Source: Pseudomonas sediminis (GTDB lineage Bacteria; Pseudomonadota; Gammaproteobacteria; Pseudomonadales; Pseudomonadaceae). From it: DNA of 64,000 nucleotides. Positions 37,830 through 47,365 of this stretch are shown in pieces (the first letter of the stretch is position 1; each line of letters begins with the position of its first letter). The DNA is taken from NCBI RefSeq assembly GCF_039555755.1, contig NZ_CP154631.1:4526001-4590000 (forward strand). Direction: 5' to 3'. The notes under the pieces were generated by a model, which did not search any database, was not told where the DNA came from, and was given only the letters and a program-made list of their open reading frames with translations. The position numbers and the translations under genes are program-made.

Positions 37830-37960
37830 AGCGAGCCCATAAAAAAACCGGCCTTGCAGACTGTGTGAAAACGTTCTGAACTGAACCGGTTCAATACAAA
37901 CGCCTCGATTGATTCGGGGCGTTTGTGTTTTTACTGGTGCAATGATGCAAAGTGCAGCGC

Positions 37961-39385
37961 TCAGGTCAGCAGCTCGATCATGCGGCGTGCCCCGAGTACC
38001 GAAATAGCACGTTTGAGGTTGTAGGCTTGCACGGCCATCGCCATCTCAGCTCTCACCCCGCTGAAATGGCGCACTAGAAAACGACCGTTGCCCAGAATCC
38101 ATTGTTTGAGATTGCCAAAAGGGTGCTCGACGATTGCTCGTCGCCGTCCCATCATCTCAGGGTGAGTTTCGAGTCGTTTCTCCATCCGCGCGAACGCCTC
38201 TTCGTTGGGATGGCGGCTGATATGACGCCGTTGGGCCTGTGTGCACTTGGCTTTTAATGGGCAGTTCCCGCAGTCCTTGGCACGGGCTGCGTAAAGGCGA
38301 GTGCCACGATTGAGCTGTTTGAGCGACAGGGTCTTGCCCGCAGGACATTGGAAGCTGTCGGTCGCAGGATCGTAAGTGAAGTCCTGACGCGCAAACAGTG
38401 TGCCGCCGCCCTGGTTGTTGGGCGCGCGATTCACGGGGACGAAAGCCGTAATGCCCGCTTCTTCGCAGGCCTGAAACTGCGCCCCGTTGGAATAACCTGC
38501 ATCAGCCGTGACGGTCAGCTCAGGCTGCTGCAGAACCGCCTGAGTCGCTTTGGCCATCGGCTCCAACTGCTGGTTGTCGGTGCAGTCATTGGTCACTTCG
38601 TGATGCACGATCAGGCCATGCTCGGCATCGACAGCGCTCTGCACGTTGTAGGCCGCGCAAGGACTCTTGCCTGAGCAGCGCATCTTCTTGGCATCCGCTT
38701 CGCCTTCGACGAACTGTTCCAGGCCCTGCGCCTCCATCAGCGCTTTTACAGTCAAGTTATCGGCATGGCGATCCTGTAGCTGGCGTAGCGCCTGTTTCAC
38801 CGCTGCCCGGTCAATCGTCTCTTGCGCGTCTTGTGCATCACCCTCATCAAGCTGGGCCAGGTACTGGGCAATGTGTTTTTCCAGCTTCGCTTGTTGACGC
38901 TTGAGCTTCTCCACGCTCAGGTGCTTGCGCAGCGAAGCTACCGCTTGGAACTTGCTGCCATCGATGGCCACCAGCTCCCCACTGATCAAGCTCGCCTGGC
39001 GACAGAACTGGACGAAAGCCTTGCAAGTCGCCTGAAAGGCCACGCTGTTGTCTTTGCGAAAATCCGCGATGGTCTTGAAGTCCGGCGCCAGACGACCCAG
39101 CAACCACATCACCTCGATATTGCGCTGGCACTCCGCCTCCAATCGACGAGAGGAGCGAATGCGCTGGAAGTAGCCATATAGGTATAGCTTGAGCAAATCA
39201 GCTGGATCGTAGCCAGGGCGCCCAGTCTTGAGCGGCTCAGCCTTGCTGAACCCCAGTACCTTCAGATCCAGACGAGCCACATAGGCCTCGATGACTCGAA
39301 CTAGATGATCCTCAGGAACCAGCTCTTCCAATGTCGGCGGAAACAGGCTGCTTTGTTGCCGATCTTCACCTTGGATATAGCCCAT
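37961..39385 (-). CDS. IS1182-family DDE transposase
   Basis: 474 residues, full length and uninterrupted. The N-terminal DUF772-type region (ADLLKLYLYGYFQRIRSSRR) is followed by the catalytic core: AIDGSKFQAVAS (first Asp), TADAGYSNGAQFQACEEAG (second Asp), a Cys-rich CGNCPLKAKC segment and the C-terminal VEHPFGNLKQW (Glu). The ATG at 39385 is chosen; an in-frame TTG 9 bp upstream lies in a strong hairpin (39391-39422). That hairpin also covers the only Shine-Dalgarno-like AGGGG. Confidence 0.95.
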   Translation of the reverse strand: MGYIQGEDRQQSSLFPPTLEELVPEDHLVRVIEAYVARLDLKVLGFSKAEPLKTGRPGYDPADLLKLYLYGYFQRIRSSRRLEAECQRNIEVMWLLGRLAPDFKTIADFRKDNSVAFQATCKAFVQFCRQASLISGELVAIDGSKFQAVASLRKHLSVEKLKRQQAKLEKHIAQYLAQLDEGDAQDAQETIDRAAVKQALRQLQDRHADNLTVKALMEAQGLEQFVEGEADAKKMRCSGKSPCAAYNVQSAVDAEHGLIVHHEVTNDCTDNQQLEPMAKATQAVLQQPELTVTADAGYSNGAQFQACEEAGITAFVPVNRAPNNQGGGTLFARQDFTYDPATDSFQCPAGKTLSLKQLNRGTRLYAARAKDCGNCPLKAKCTQAQRRHISRHPNEEAFARMEKRLETHPEMMGRRRAIVEHPFGNLKQWILGNGRFLVRHFSGVRAEMAMAVQAYNLKRAISVLGARRMIELLT

Positions 39386-39390
39386 AAACG

Positions 39391-39422
39391 ACAATGCCCC
39401 TATCGACCGATAGAGGCATTGT
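39391..39422 (-). promoter_or_regulatory. hairpin over the transposase ribosome-binding site
   Basis: 15-bp arms (14 pairs) ACAATGCCCCTATCG / CGATAGAGGCATTGT directly upstream of the transposase ATG. Read-through mRNA from outside would fold here and hide the AGGGG, a design known from other IS elements; its function here is inferred. Confidence 0.55.
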
Positions 39423-39519
39423 CTTCAGCTTGCTCTCAGACTGCTAGGTTTTCACACAGTCTGCTTGAGCCGGTTTTTTATTGCCTGCCATTGCTGGCGG
39501 CGGTCATGACATCCCTTGC

Positions 39520-40656
39520 TCAGCCAACGAAGCTGAGCAGCACCCCCGCCGCCACGGCCGAGCCGATCACCCCAGCCACGTTCGGGCCCATGGCATGCAT
39601 CAGCAGGAAGTTCTGTGGGTTGGCCTCCAGGCCGACCTTGTTCGATACCCGAGCGGCCATTGGCACTGCCGACACACCCGCCGAGCCGATCAACGGATTG
39701 ACCTTGTTGCTGCTGAACAGGTTCATCAGCTTGGCCATCAATACACCGGCCGCCGTACCCGCGCAAAACGCCACCATGCCCAGCATCAGAATGCCCAGGG
39801 TCTTGAGCTGCAGGAAGGCCTCGGCCGACAGCTTCGAGCCCACGGTCAGACCGAGGAAGATGGTGACGATATTGATCAGTGCATTGCGCGAGGTATCAGC
39901 CAGACGCTCGACCACCCCAGCCTCACGCAGCAGGTTGCCGAGGGCGAACATACCGATCAGCGGCGCGGCGTCAGGCAGCAGCATCCCGATCAGAATGCAT
40001 AGCACGATGGGGAAAATGATTTTCTCGGTCTGCCCCACCGGACGCAGCTGCTGCATGACGATGGCGCGCTCTTCCTTGGTGGTCAGGGCGCGCATGATCG
40101 GCGGCTGAATCAAGGGCACCAACGCCATGTAGGCATAGGCCGCAACTGCAATAGGACCAAGTAGATGCGGCGCCAGCTTGGAGGTCACGAAGATCGAGGT
40201 CGGGCCGTCAGCACCGCCAATGATGGCGATGGAGGCAGCCTCCTTGAGGGTGAACTCCATACCGGGAATACCCAACGCAGTCAGTGCCAAGGCGCCGAGC
40301 AGCGTACCGAAAATACCGAACTGCGCAGCAGCACCCAACAGCAGTGTTTTGGGGTTGGCTAGCATCGGACCGAAATCGGTCATGGCGCCGACGCCCAAAA
40401 AAATCAGCAGCGGGAAGATACTGGTGGGCAGGCCTACCTCGTAGATCAGGTGCAGAAAACCCGCACCCTCCGCCATGTTGGCCACCGGAATGTTCGACAT
40501 CAGCCCGCCGAAGCCGATAGGAATCAACAGCAAAGGCTCGAAGCCTTTCTTGATCGCCAGGTAGATCAGCAGTATGCACACCGCGATCATGAACGCCTGA
40601 CCGGGTTCCAGGTGATACAGGCCGGTGCTCTGCCAGAGCTTGAGCAGCTTTTCCAT
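39520..40656 (-). CDS. oadB: sodium ion-translocating decarboxylase beta subunit
   Basis: Integral membrane subunit that decarboxylates carboxybiotin and pumps Na+ outward. 378 residues, about nine to eleven helices. Signature blocks: [50 protein letters not shown] (with the essential Asp) and [15 protein letters not shown]. It is the last gene of oadGAB. The IS element and the right half of the amrZ terminator lie ~40-60 bp beyond its stop; the right arm GCCGGTTTTTTA no longer forms a hairpin there, so oadB may have lost a shared terminator. Confidence 0.93.
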   Translation of the reverse strand: MEKLLKLWQSTGLYHLEPGQAFMIAVCILLIYLAIKKGFEPLLLIPIGFGGLMSNIPVANMAEGAGFLHLIYEVGLPTSIFPLLIFLGVGAMTDFGPMLANPKTLLLGAAAQFGIFGTLLGALALTALGIPGMEFTLKEAASIAIIGGADGPTSIFVTSKLAPHLLGPIAVAAYAYMALVPLIQPPIMRALTTKEERAIVMQQLRPVGQTEKIIFPIVLCILIGMLLPDAAPLIGMFALGNLLREAGVVERLADTSRNALINIVTIFLGLTVGSKLSAEAFLQLKTLGILMLGMVAFCAGTAAGVLMAKLMNLFSSNKVNPLIGSAGVSAVPMAARVSNKVGLEANPQNFLLMHAMGPNVAGVIGSAVAAGVLLSFVG

Positions 40657-40666
40657 TATGCGCCCC

Positions 40667-42445
40667 TCAGCCGATGGTCAGCAGGCTAGCGCCCACTACC
40701 ACGGTATCGCCGACCTTGACGTTGACGGCACCGACAGTACCGGCCTTGAAGGCGCGGATCTCGGTTTCCATCTTCATCGCCTCAAGAATGATCACCAACT
40801 CGCCTTCCTCCACGGCCTGGCCTGACTGCACCAGCACCTTGAAGATATTGCCAGCCAGCGGTGCCGCCTGCGGCTCGCCGCCATCCACTGCAGCCGGAGT
40901 AGCCGCCGGTGCAGCGCTCGCCGCGCCACCGACGGGCTTGATTCCCTCGATATCACCGCCGTCGCTCACCTGCACGACGAACGACTTGCCATTGACCTCG
41001 ACGGTGTAGACCTCAGGCTTGCCAGCCTCGTGAGCAGGCATTTCCTTACCAGTCGGAGCGGGTTCGAAGACCGCCGGATTGCCGCGGTTCTCCAGGAATT
41101 TCAAGCCGATCTGCGGGAATAGCGCGTAGGTCAGGACGTCGTCGATTTCGTCGGCGGCCAACTTGATGCCTTTCTCCTGAGCGATGCCCTTGAGTTCGGC
41201 GGTCAGCTTGTCCATCTCGGCTTCGAGCAGGTCGGCCGGACGACAGGTGATAGCCTCGGCACCATCGAGCACACGGGCCTGCAGTTCGGCATTGAAGGGA
41301 GCAGGAGCTGCGCCATACTCGCCCTTGAGTACGCCGGCGGTTTCCTTGGTGATCGACTTGTAACGCTCGCCGGTGAGCACGTTGATCACTGCCTGGGTAC
41401 CAACGATCTGCGAAGTGGGCGTCACCAGCGGAATGAAACCCAGGTCTTCGCGCACGCGTGGAATCTCGGCCAGCACCTGGTCGAACTTGTCCTGAGCGCC
41501 CTGCTCTTTCAGCTGGCTTTCCATGTTGGTGAGCATACCGCCCGGCACCTGGGCGACCAGGATGCGCGAGTCGACGCCCTTGAGGTTGCCTTCGAACTTC
41601 GCGTACTTCTTGCGCACCTCGCGAAAGTACGCGGCGATTTCTTCCAGCAGCTCCAGGTTGAGCCCGGTGTCGCGCTCGGTGTTCTGGAACATCGCCACCA
41701 CCGACTCGGTCGGCGAATGACCGTAGGTCATCGACAGAGAAGAAATTGCGGTGTCGACGTTGTCGATGCCCGCTTCCACCGCCTTCAGGATGGCCACCGA
41801 CGACAGCCCAGCCGTGGCGTGGCACTGCATATGAATCGGAATGGCCAGGCTGGCCTTCAGACGTGAGACCAGCTCGAACGCCGTGTAAGGCGTAAGAATC
41901 CCGGCCATGTCCTTGATCGCCACCGAATCGGCGCCCATGTCTTCGATCTGCTTGGCCAGATCGACCCACATATCCAGCGTATGCACCGGGCTGGTGGTGT
42001 AGGAGATGGTGCCCTGGGCGTGCTTGCCCTGCTGTTTGACGGCCTTGAGCGCCGTTTCCAGATTGCGCGGATCGTTCATCGCGTCGAATACGCGAAACAC
42101 ATCGACGCCGTTGACGGCGGCACGCTCGACGAATTTTTCCACTACGTCATCTGCGTAGTGGCGGTAGCCCAACAGGTTCTGCCCGCGCAACAGCATCTGC
42201 TGGCGGGTATTGGGCATGGCCTTCTTCAGCTCGCGTATACGCTCCCAGGGATCTTCGCCGAGATAACGAATGCAGGCATCGAAGGTCGCGCCACCCCAGG
42301 ACTCCACCGACCAGAAGCCCACCTGATCGAGCTTGGGCGCGATCGGCAGCATGTCTTCAAGACGAACACGCGTCGCCAGGATCGACTGATGCGCATCACG
42401 CAGCACCACATCGGTGATTCCGAGTGCTTGTTTCACGGCAGTCAT
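40667..42445 (-). CDS. oadA: oxaloacetate decarboxylase alpha subunit (biotin-carrying)
   Basis: Carboxyltransferase of the membrane Na+ pump: moves CO2 from oxaloacetate to biotin. 592 residues. N-terminal HMGL-like TIM barrel (about 8-270; [16 protein letters not shown]) and PYC/OADA conserved domain (about 290-490). A linker rich in Ala/Pro leads to the biotinyl domain, with the biotin Lys K558 in [10 protein letters not shown], 34 residues from the C-terminus. The start at 42445 ([14 protein letters not shown]) is chosen. It lies 23 bp after oadG and 10 bp before oadB. Confidence 0.95.
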   Translation of the reverse strand: MTAVKQALGITDVVLRDAHQSILATRVRLEDMLPIAPKLDQVGFWSVESWGGATFDACIRYLGEDPWERIRELKKAMPNTRQQMLLRGQNLLGYRHYADDVVEKFVERAAVNGVDVFRVFDAMNDPRNLETALKAVKQQGKHAQGTISYTTSPVHTLDMWVDLAKQIEDMGADSVAIKDMAGILTPYTAFELVSRLKASLAIPIHMQCHATAGLSSVAILKAVEAGIDNVDTAISSLSMTYGHSPTESVVAMFQNTERDTGLNLELLEEIAAYFREVRKKYAKFEGNLKGVDSRILVAQVPGGMLTNMESQLKEQGAQDKFDQVLAEIPRVREDLGFIPLVTPTSQIVGTQAVINVLTGERYKSITKETAGVLKGEYGAAPAPFNAELQARVLDGAEAITCRPADLLEAEMDKLTAELKGIAQEKGIKLAADEIDDVLTYALFPQIGLKFLENRGNPAVFEPAPTGKEMPAHEAGKPEVYTVEVNGKSFVVQVSDGGDIEGIKPVGGAASAAPAATPAAVDGGEPQAAPLAGNIFKVLVQSGQAVEEGELVIILEAMKMETEIRAFKAGTVGAVNVKVGDTVVVGASLLTIG

Positions 42446-42468
42446 GCAGGTACTCCCTCTGAACCTGA

Positions 42469-42726
42469 TCAACCGCGGCGTGCGCGGTGCTGGGCAATGG
42501 CGGATTGGATGGCGGCCAGTGTTGCTGCGTCCGGCTCATGGCTGGCCGACCTGGCACTAGGTGCTGGAGAAGAAATGGCCGGGCTCGGCGCGGGCGGTGC
42601 GAAGGTCGCGATCAGCCGTGACATCAGACTGACCACACCCACCAGCAACACCAGAAAGACAAAGACGAAGCCCATGCCGAACAGCATGAGTTCGACACCC
42701 TCGAGCAGCAGTTCACTGGGGGTCAT
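42469..42726 (-). CDS. oadG: oxaloacetate decarboxylase gamma subunit
   Basis: 85-residue assembly subunit with one N-terminal membrane helix ([20 protein letters not shown]), a Pro/Ala/Ser-rich linker and a short C-terminal helix ([19 protein letters not shown]). It anchors OadA to OadB. The ATG at 42726 has a strong AAAGGAG five bases upstream; the longer open frame up to 42888 has no supporting site. First gene of oadGAB. The ~245 bp up to 42971 shows no gene. Confidence 0.88.
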   Translation of the reverse strand: MTPSELLLEGVELMLFGMGFVFVFLVLLVGVVSLMSRLIATFAPPAPSPAISSPAPSARSASHEPDAATLAAIQSAIAQHRARRG

Positions 42727-42971
42727 CTTGGCTCCTTTGGCCAGCAGCTCGCGGGCTGCGTTCATTATTGAATAGGAGCGCCCAGCGTCAGCGCCTGGGC
42801 AAAGCTGGCGAACCTTAGCGTGAAACGAGCGTTTGAAGCAAACGCCAAAAGGGCCGGACGGGCTATTTATGTAGTGGTTTATCGGCATCCACTACCAAAG
42901 AAGCAGAAAGGCCCTGCGAGGGAAGTATCAGGATGCGGAGCGCGCCACGCCAGCAACGGCAGGAGCAAGCC

Positions 42972-43379
42972 TCAGCAGGGTCTTGAAGTGACGCGTCTCA
43001 TCGCCAGGGTACGCCCGAACAGGCGCTTGAACTCTCGACTGAACTGCGACGGACTTTCATACCCGACACGCAGCGCCACACCCAGCATCGGCTCTTCGGC
43101 GCTGGCCTCGGTCTCGATGGAAAATGGCAAAGGCAGCGCCAGCACCAGATAGTGCTGCGCGTCGTATACGTACAGGTTGCCGTCGTGCAGCCCGCTCTTG
43201 CGCCCCTGGATCACGATCACGATGCTCGGCTCATACAGTGCCGGGGTAATCGGTAGCGAGCGATTGGAGCGCATCAAGGTAACGCCGTCGAGCTGCGCCG
43301 CGGTGTACCCCTCCTCGGGGGCCAAGCGCAGCATCAGCTCGACCATACGCTGCTTGATGCGCTCAGGACTCATGCTCAT
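42972..43379 (-). pseudogene. AraC-family regulator with large in-frame internal deletion
   Basis: An open frame of ~135 residues joins two distant parts of an AraC regulator. Residues ~1-100 are the AraC_N cupin-type domain (MSPERIKQRMVELMLRLAP, PSIVIVIQGRKSGLHD, EEPMLGV). They are followed at once by the last helix-turn-helix of the DNA-binding domain (ALRVGYESPSQFSREFKRLF). A normal member is about 300 residues, so ~150 including the first HTH are missing. It probably once controlled the divergent SDR cluster. The product may be expressed but is unlikely to bind DNA normally. Confidence 0.8.
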
Positions 43380-43521
43380 GCGCTGCTTTCGACTCGTTAT
43401 CAATACCCGGACATTGTAGGAAGCATTCAATAGAAACAGGCAATATCGAAAGAGTAACGGGACTTAGCAGCCGGCCGCCCCCTGCCTAGCATGGACTCTC
43501 CAGAACGCAATGGAGATCGAC

Positions 43522-44230
43522 ATGAGCAAAGTCATCCTCGTCACCAGTGCCAGTAGCGGTATCGGCGAAGCCATCGCCAGACACCTGGCAAGCCTGGACC
43601 ATCACGTGGTACTCGGCGCCCGGCGCATCGAGCGCCTGCAGGTGCTGGTAGAAGAACTGCAAGCACAAGGTCAGCACGCCTCCTGCCTCACCCTCGACGC
43701 CAGCCAACTGCATGAGATGCAGGCCTTCGTCGAATATGCCGAAGCGCAGCACGGCCCCGTCGACGTGATCATCAACAATGCCGGAGTCATGCCGCTGTCG
43801 CCGCTCAACGCCCTGAAGGTGGACGAGTGGAATCGCATGATCGACATCAACATCCGGGGCGTGTTGCATGGTATTGCCGCCGTACTACCAGGCATGGAAG
43901 AGCGCGGGCGCGGCCAGGTCATCAATATCGCCTCCATCGGCGCCCACGCCGTATCGCCGACAGCAGCGGTCTACTGCGCCACCAAGTATGCCGTCTGGCC
44001 TGCGCCAGGAAAGCGAGCGTATACGCGTCACTACCATCTGCCCCGGCGTGGTCGAGTCCGAACTGGCCGACAGCATCTCCGATGCCAGTGCGCGCGAGGC
44101 GATGAAAGCTTTCCGTCGCGTCGCCATCACGCCAGACGCCATCGCCCGCGCCGTGGCCTATGCAGTCGAACAACCCGCTGACGTCGACGTCAGCGAGCTG
44201 ATCGTGCGCCCAACCGCCAGCCCTTATTGA
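43522..44230 (+). pseudogene. short-chain dehydrogenase, frameshifted
   Basis: The first frame gives a good SDR N-terminal half: SASSGIG cofactor motif, NNAGVMPLSPL, and IASIGAHAVSPTAAVYCATKYAV with catalytic Tyr and Lys. Right after KYAV the frame runs into unrelated sequence. The correct C-terminal half (GLRQESERIRVTTICPGVVESELADSISD...) continues in the next frame to a stop at 44230. Comparison with the usual KYAVWAISEGLRQE shows that about four to five codons are missing, a deletion of ~11-14 bp. The start at 43522 has GGAG upstream. Either a true pseudogene or a sequencing error. Confidence 0.82.
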
Positions 44231-44241
44231 TGGAGAACACC

Positions 44242-44571
44242 ATGCCAGCGAAGAACACCGTCGCGGCAATGCTGATCAGCGGCGCCCTGCTACCCGACGC
44301 GGTAATGGCAGCATCCGAGCCTTTACATCCTTATGTAGGCATGTGGGTAACGGACGACGGCCATGTCCGCCATGAGCTATTGGCCAACGGCCGCTATGAC
44401 GAGGCACGCGGGAATCGCGAGAGCGCCTACCAGGGCAACTACCACGTCACCGGCAACCACATCGACTACGTCGACGACACCGGCTTTACCGCCGACGGGG
44501 AATTCATCGACGACGTGCTCTATCACGGCAGCATGGTGCTGCGCCGCAAGAACACTTCAACTGACGAGTAA
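44242..44571 (+). CDS. Atu4866-like small exported protein
   Basis: 109 residues with an N-terminal hydrophobic segment (NTVAAMLISGALLPDAVMAA), probably a signal peptide cleaved near residue 24. The mature part, HPYVGMWVTDDGHVRHELL, GRYDEARGNRESAYQGNYHV and DDTGFTADGEFIDDVLYHGS, matches small beta-sandwich proteins of the Atu4866 type, of unknown function, that commonly sit beside an SDR and an NTF2-like gene. The ATG at 44242 has GGAG upstream and overlaps nothing. Confidence 0.75.
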   Translation: MPAKNTVAAMLISGALLPDAVMAASEPLHPYVGMWVTDDGHVRHELLANGRYDEARGNRESAYQGNYHVTGNHIDYVDDTGFTADGEFIDDVLYHGSMVLRRKNTSTDE

Positions 44572-44598
44572 CGCCACCCATCAGCCAAGGAAAAAACC

Positions 44599-45060
44599 AT
44601 GAACACGCAAAAAATCATCATCGCACTGCTGCTGAGCGCCTCACTCTGCCTCCCGGCCTGGGCAAACGACAGCACCGCGGCCAATCAGGCCCTGATTCAG
44701 AAAGCCTTCGATGATTGGCGCTCCGGCCAGGGCGGTATCTTCCAGTTGCTCGCCGATGACGCCGTCTGGGTCGTGGCCGGTAGCAGCCCGTCCTCCGGGA
44801 CTTACCGCACGCGTGAGGCGTTCATGGAAGATGCGGTCAAACCCATCACTGACAAACTGGCCACGCCCATCATACCCACCGTCCGCCAGATCGTGGCGCA
44901 AGGGCCTTACGTGGTCGTGCACATGGATGGCGAGGCGACTGCCAAGGACGGCAGCCGCTACGAGAACAGTTATTCCTGGCACATGCAGCTGGAGAATGGC
45001 CGGATCACTCAGGTCACGGTCTTTCTCGATACCTGGCGGCTGGTCGAGCTGATGAACTGA
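44599..45060 (+). CDS. exported NTF2/SnoaL-like protein
   Basis: 153 residues: signal peptide of ~22 residues (IIIALLLSASLCLPAWA) and a single SnoaL/NTF2-like cone fold (ALIQKAFDDWRSGQGGIFQL, DAVWVVAGSSPSSGTYRTRE, ENSYSWHMQLENGRITQVTV). It may bind or turn over a small molecule in the periplasm. AAGGA precedes the ATG. Third gene of the SDR / Atu4866 / NTF2 group. Its stop codon directly abuts the mgtE stop on the other strand. Confidence 0.8.
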   Translation: MNTQKIIIALLLSASLCLPAWANDSTAANQALIQKAFDDWRSGQGGIFQLLADDAVWVVAGSSPSSGTYRTREAFMEDAVKPITDKLATPIIPTVRQIVAQGPYVVVHMDGEATAKDGSRYENSYSWHMQLENGRITQVTVFLDTWRLVELMN

Positions 45061-46503
45061 TTACAGCAGGAAGATCGACGCCAGCCCCAGGAAGATGAAG
45101 AAACCACCGCTGTCGGTCATGGCGGTGATCATCACACTGGCCCCCATGGCCGGGTCACGCCCCAGGCGTGCCAGCGTCATGGGGATCAGCACGCCCATCA
45201 ACGCCGCCAGCAACAGGTTGAGGGTCATTGCCGCGGTCATCACCACGCCCAGCGACCAACTACCGTAGAGCCCATAGGCAACGGCGCCGATCACACCACC
45301 CCAGAGGATGCCGTTGATCAGGGAAACACCCAGTTCCTTGCGTACCAGACGCTTGGTATTGCCAGTGCTGACCTGATCCAGCGCCATGGCGCGTACGATC
45401 ATGGTGATGGTCTGGTTACCCGAGTTGCCACCGATACCGGCAACGATGGGCATCAGCGCCGCCAGCGCCACCAGCTTTTCGATCGAGCCTTCGAACAGGC
45501 CGATCACACGCGACGCCAGGAACGCGGTGACCAGGTTGATCGCCAGCCAGGCCCAGCGGTTGCGAACCGACTTCCACACCGAGGCGAAGATGTCTTCCTC
45601 CTCGCGCAGACCGGCCATGTTCAGCACTTCGCTTTCACTTTCCTCACGGATCAGGTCGACCATCTCGTCGATGGTCAGGCGACCGATCAGCTTGCCGTTC
45701 TTGTCCACCACCGGGGCGGAAATCAGGTCGTAACGCTCGAACGCCTGAGCGGCGTCGTAACCGTCCTCGTCCGGGTGGAAACTCACCGGATCGTCGGCCA
45801 TGACTTCGCCGACCTGCTTCTCCGGATCATTGACCAGCAAACGCTTGATCGGCAGCACACCCTTGAGCACGCCGTCGTAATCGACCACGAACAGCTTGTC
45901 GGTATGGCCCGGCAGCTCCTTCAGGCGGCGCAGATAACGCAGAACCACTTCCAGGCTGACGTCTTCGCGGATGGTGACCATCTCGAAGTCCATCAGCGCG
46001 CCGACCTGATCTTCCTCGTAGGACAGGGCCGAACGCACACGCTCACGCTGCTGAGCGTCGAGCGACTCCATCAGCTCATGAACGACGTCGCGCGGCAGTT
46101 CCGGGGCCAGGTCAGCGAGCTCGTCGGCGTCCATGTCCTTGGCTGCAGCGAGAATCTCGTGATCGTCCATGTCGGCGATCAGGGTTTCTCGTACCGCGTC
46201 GGAGACTTCCAGCAGGATGTCGCCATCGCGCTCGGCCTTGACCAGTTGCCAGACGGTCAGACGCTCATCGAGCGGCAGGGCTTCGAGGATGTGGGCGATA
46301 TCCGCAGGGTGCAGATCTTCGAGCTTGCGCTGCAGCTCGACGAGATTCTGACGATGCACCAGGTTCTCGACCCGGTCGTGATGCTGGCCTTCCTGACGGT
46401 GAGTCAGGTCTTCGACCAGTTTGTGCCGATGCAGCAGTTCGATCACCTGGGCCAGGCGATCCTGCAAGCTCTCTTGCGGCTTTTTGGCTTCTACTTCTGT
46501 CAT
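45061..46503 (-). CDS. mgtE: magnesium transporter MgtE
   Basis: Mg2+ channel of 480 residues. N-terminal MgtE_N superhelical domain (about 30-135), a CBS pair (about 150-270) that senses cytosolic Mg2+, a connecting helix, and five C-terminal TM helices with the pore motif PIVAGIGGNSGNQTITMIVRA and the acidic ASVMITAMTDSGGFFIFL. The ATG at 46503 starts MTEVEAKKP. Its TAA at 45061-45063 is immediately adjacent to the stop of the convergent NTF2-like gene. The 323-bp upstream gap (46504-46826) has no gene and no riboswitch I could recognise. Confidence 0.95.
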   Translation of the reverse strand: MTEVEAKKPQESLQDRLAQVIELLHRHKLVEDLTHRQEGQHHDRVENLVHRQNLVELQRKLEDLHPADIAHILEALPLDERLTVWQLVKAERDGDILLEVSDAVRETLIADMDDHEILAAAKDMDADELADLAPELPRDVVHELMESLDAQQRERVRSALSYEEDQVGALMDFEMVTIREDVSLEVVLRYLRRLKELPGHTDKLFVVDYDGVLKGVLPIKRLLVNDPEKQVGEVMADDPVSFHPDEDGYDAAQAFERYDLISAPVVDKNGKLIGRLTIDEMVDLIREESESEVLNMAGLREEEDIFASVWKSVRNRWAWLAINLVTAFLASRVIGLFEGSIEKLVALAALMPIVAGIGGNSGNQTITMIVRAMALDQVSTGNTKRLVRKELGVSLINGILWGGVIGAVAYGLYGSWSLGVVMTAAMTLNLLLAALMGVLIPMTLARLGRDPAMGASVMITAMTDSGGFFIFLGLASIFLL

Positions 46504-46826
46504 AGCGCGCTCCACCCCCAGCTGGCGGGCACGCCAAAGGGGATCAATCAGGTCTTACACGATTGTGCGAGGGGAGTATTGAGTAACTACTGGGTAAGTC
46601 CATGGTGGTATTCCACAAGCCCCGGCGGGGCTGACGCGGCGAATCATAACACCGCAAAACAGCTTTGTACGTGACAAAAGCACGGCAAGAACAATTGCTT
46701 GCATCACAAACTTCGATCTCGCATGAAAACCTAGTTATGCGACGCCAGCCATCCGCACCAGGACACCCTGGCGAGTACGAAAAAACGGTCTAACCTGAAG
46801 CAGGCAAACGTCAGGGAGGACGACTC

Positions 46827-47321
46827 ATGCGAGGACTGCACTTCGCAGCGCTATTGGCCGCTGCATTTCTCTACCCTATTGCAGACAGCTCAGCGGCCAG
46901 TGTGTTCCGCTGCGTGAGTGCAAATGGCCATGTCACCTTCACCCGCCACGGCTGCGCCGACGATCAAGAGCTGCACCTGCAGGATACGCGCAACCACACC
47001 CCCAGCAGCGGCAAGGCAATCCCTCTTGCGGACCCAGGCCGGCGCGCAGCAACCACCTCGACCGGCAGTGGCGAGCTGGTCATCGTTGGCCAACAGGACG
47101 ATGGTTGCGACAACCTGCTGACCAGCCGCGAGAGACGCCAGGCGATCATCCGCAAGGAAGTCCGCCCCGGCATGAGCCGCGCCGACGTGGAAAGCAGCCT
47201 GGGCAAGCCAGATAGAGTCACCAGCAGCAATGGGCAGCAGCGCTACCATTACCGAGAGAAACGCAAAGGCGGGAACAGCCGACAGATCAGCTTCGACGAA
47301 GCCGGCTGCGTGAAGAAATAA
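46827..47321 (+). CDS. exported DUF4124-type protein with SmpA/OmlA-like motif
   Basis: 164 residues with a signal peptide of ~24 residues. The mature N-terminus ASVFRCVSANGHVTFTRHGC resembles the DUF4124 envelope domain (a disulfide-linked beta-hairpin). The C-terminal part IRKEVRPGMSRADVESSLGKPDRV resembles the SmpA/OmlA-type repeat used in outer-membrane assembly factors. The middle (residues ~50-85) is low complexity. Function is unknown; an envelope location is likely. It is divergent from mgtE. Confidence 0.78.
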   Translation: MRGLHFAALLAAAFLYPIADSSAASVFRCVSANGHVTFTRHGCADDQELHLQDTRNHTPSSGKAIPLADPGRRAATTSTGSGELVIVGQQDDGCDNLLTSRERRQAIIRKEVRPGMSRADVESSLGKPDRVTSSNGQQRYHYREKRKGGNSRQISFDEAGCVKK

Positions 47322-47332
47322 CGCACAAAGAA

Positions 47333-47360
47333 AAAGGGCCTGCATTGCTGCAGGCCCTTT
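47333..47360 (-). terminator. bidirectional terminator (tRNA-Arg operon / DUF4124 gene)
   Basis: AAAGGGCCTGCA / TGCAGGCCCTTT hairpin with a T run on the minus strand (after tRNA-Arg copy 1) and a shorter one on the plus strand. Confidence 0.85.
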
Positions 47361-47365
47361 CGGTA

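Larger units (their letters stand above)
37857..39463 (-). mobile_element. IS1182-family insertion sequence, 1607 bp
   Basis: A complete element with perfect 16-bp terminal inverted repeats CAGACTGTGTGAAAAC at 37857-37872 and, complemented, 39448-39463. It is flanked by a 4-bp target duplication CTTG (37853-37856 and 39464-39467). It has one transposase gene on the minus strand. An internal hairpin with plus-strand T tail (ACAAACGCCTCG / CGGGGCGTTTGT, 37898-37932) can stop transcription entering from amrZ. Confidence 0.92.
37841..39479 (+). terminator. amrZ terminator hairpin, split by IS insertion
   Basis: The left arm AAAAAAACCGGC (37841-37852) and the right arm GCCGGTTTTTTA (39469-39480) are now 1.6 kb apart. 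Without the element and one CTTG copy they would join as AAAAAAACCGGC-CTTGA-GCCGGTTTTTT, a bidirectional intrinsic terminator with a 5-base loop. Confidence 0.8.

Noticed and set aside
46504..46640. Mg2+ riboswitch upstream of mgtE
   Set aside because: No M-box-like architecture is visible; only a short AGCCCCG/CGGGGCT hairpin near 46620.
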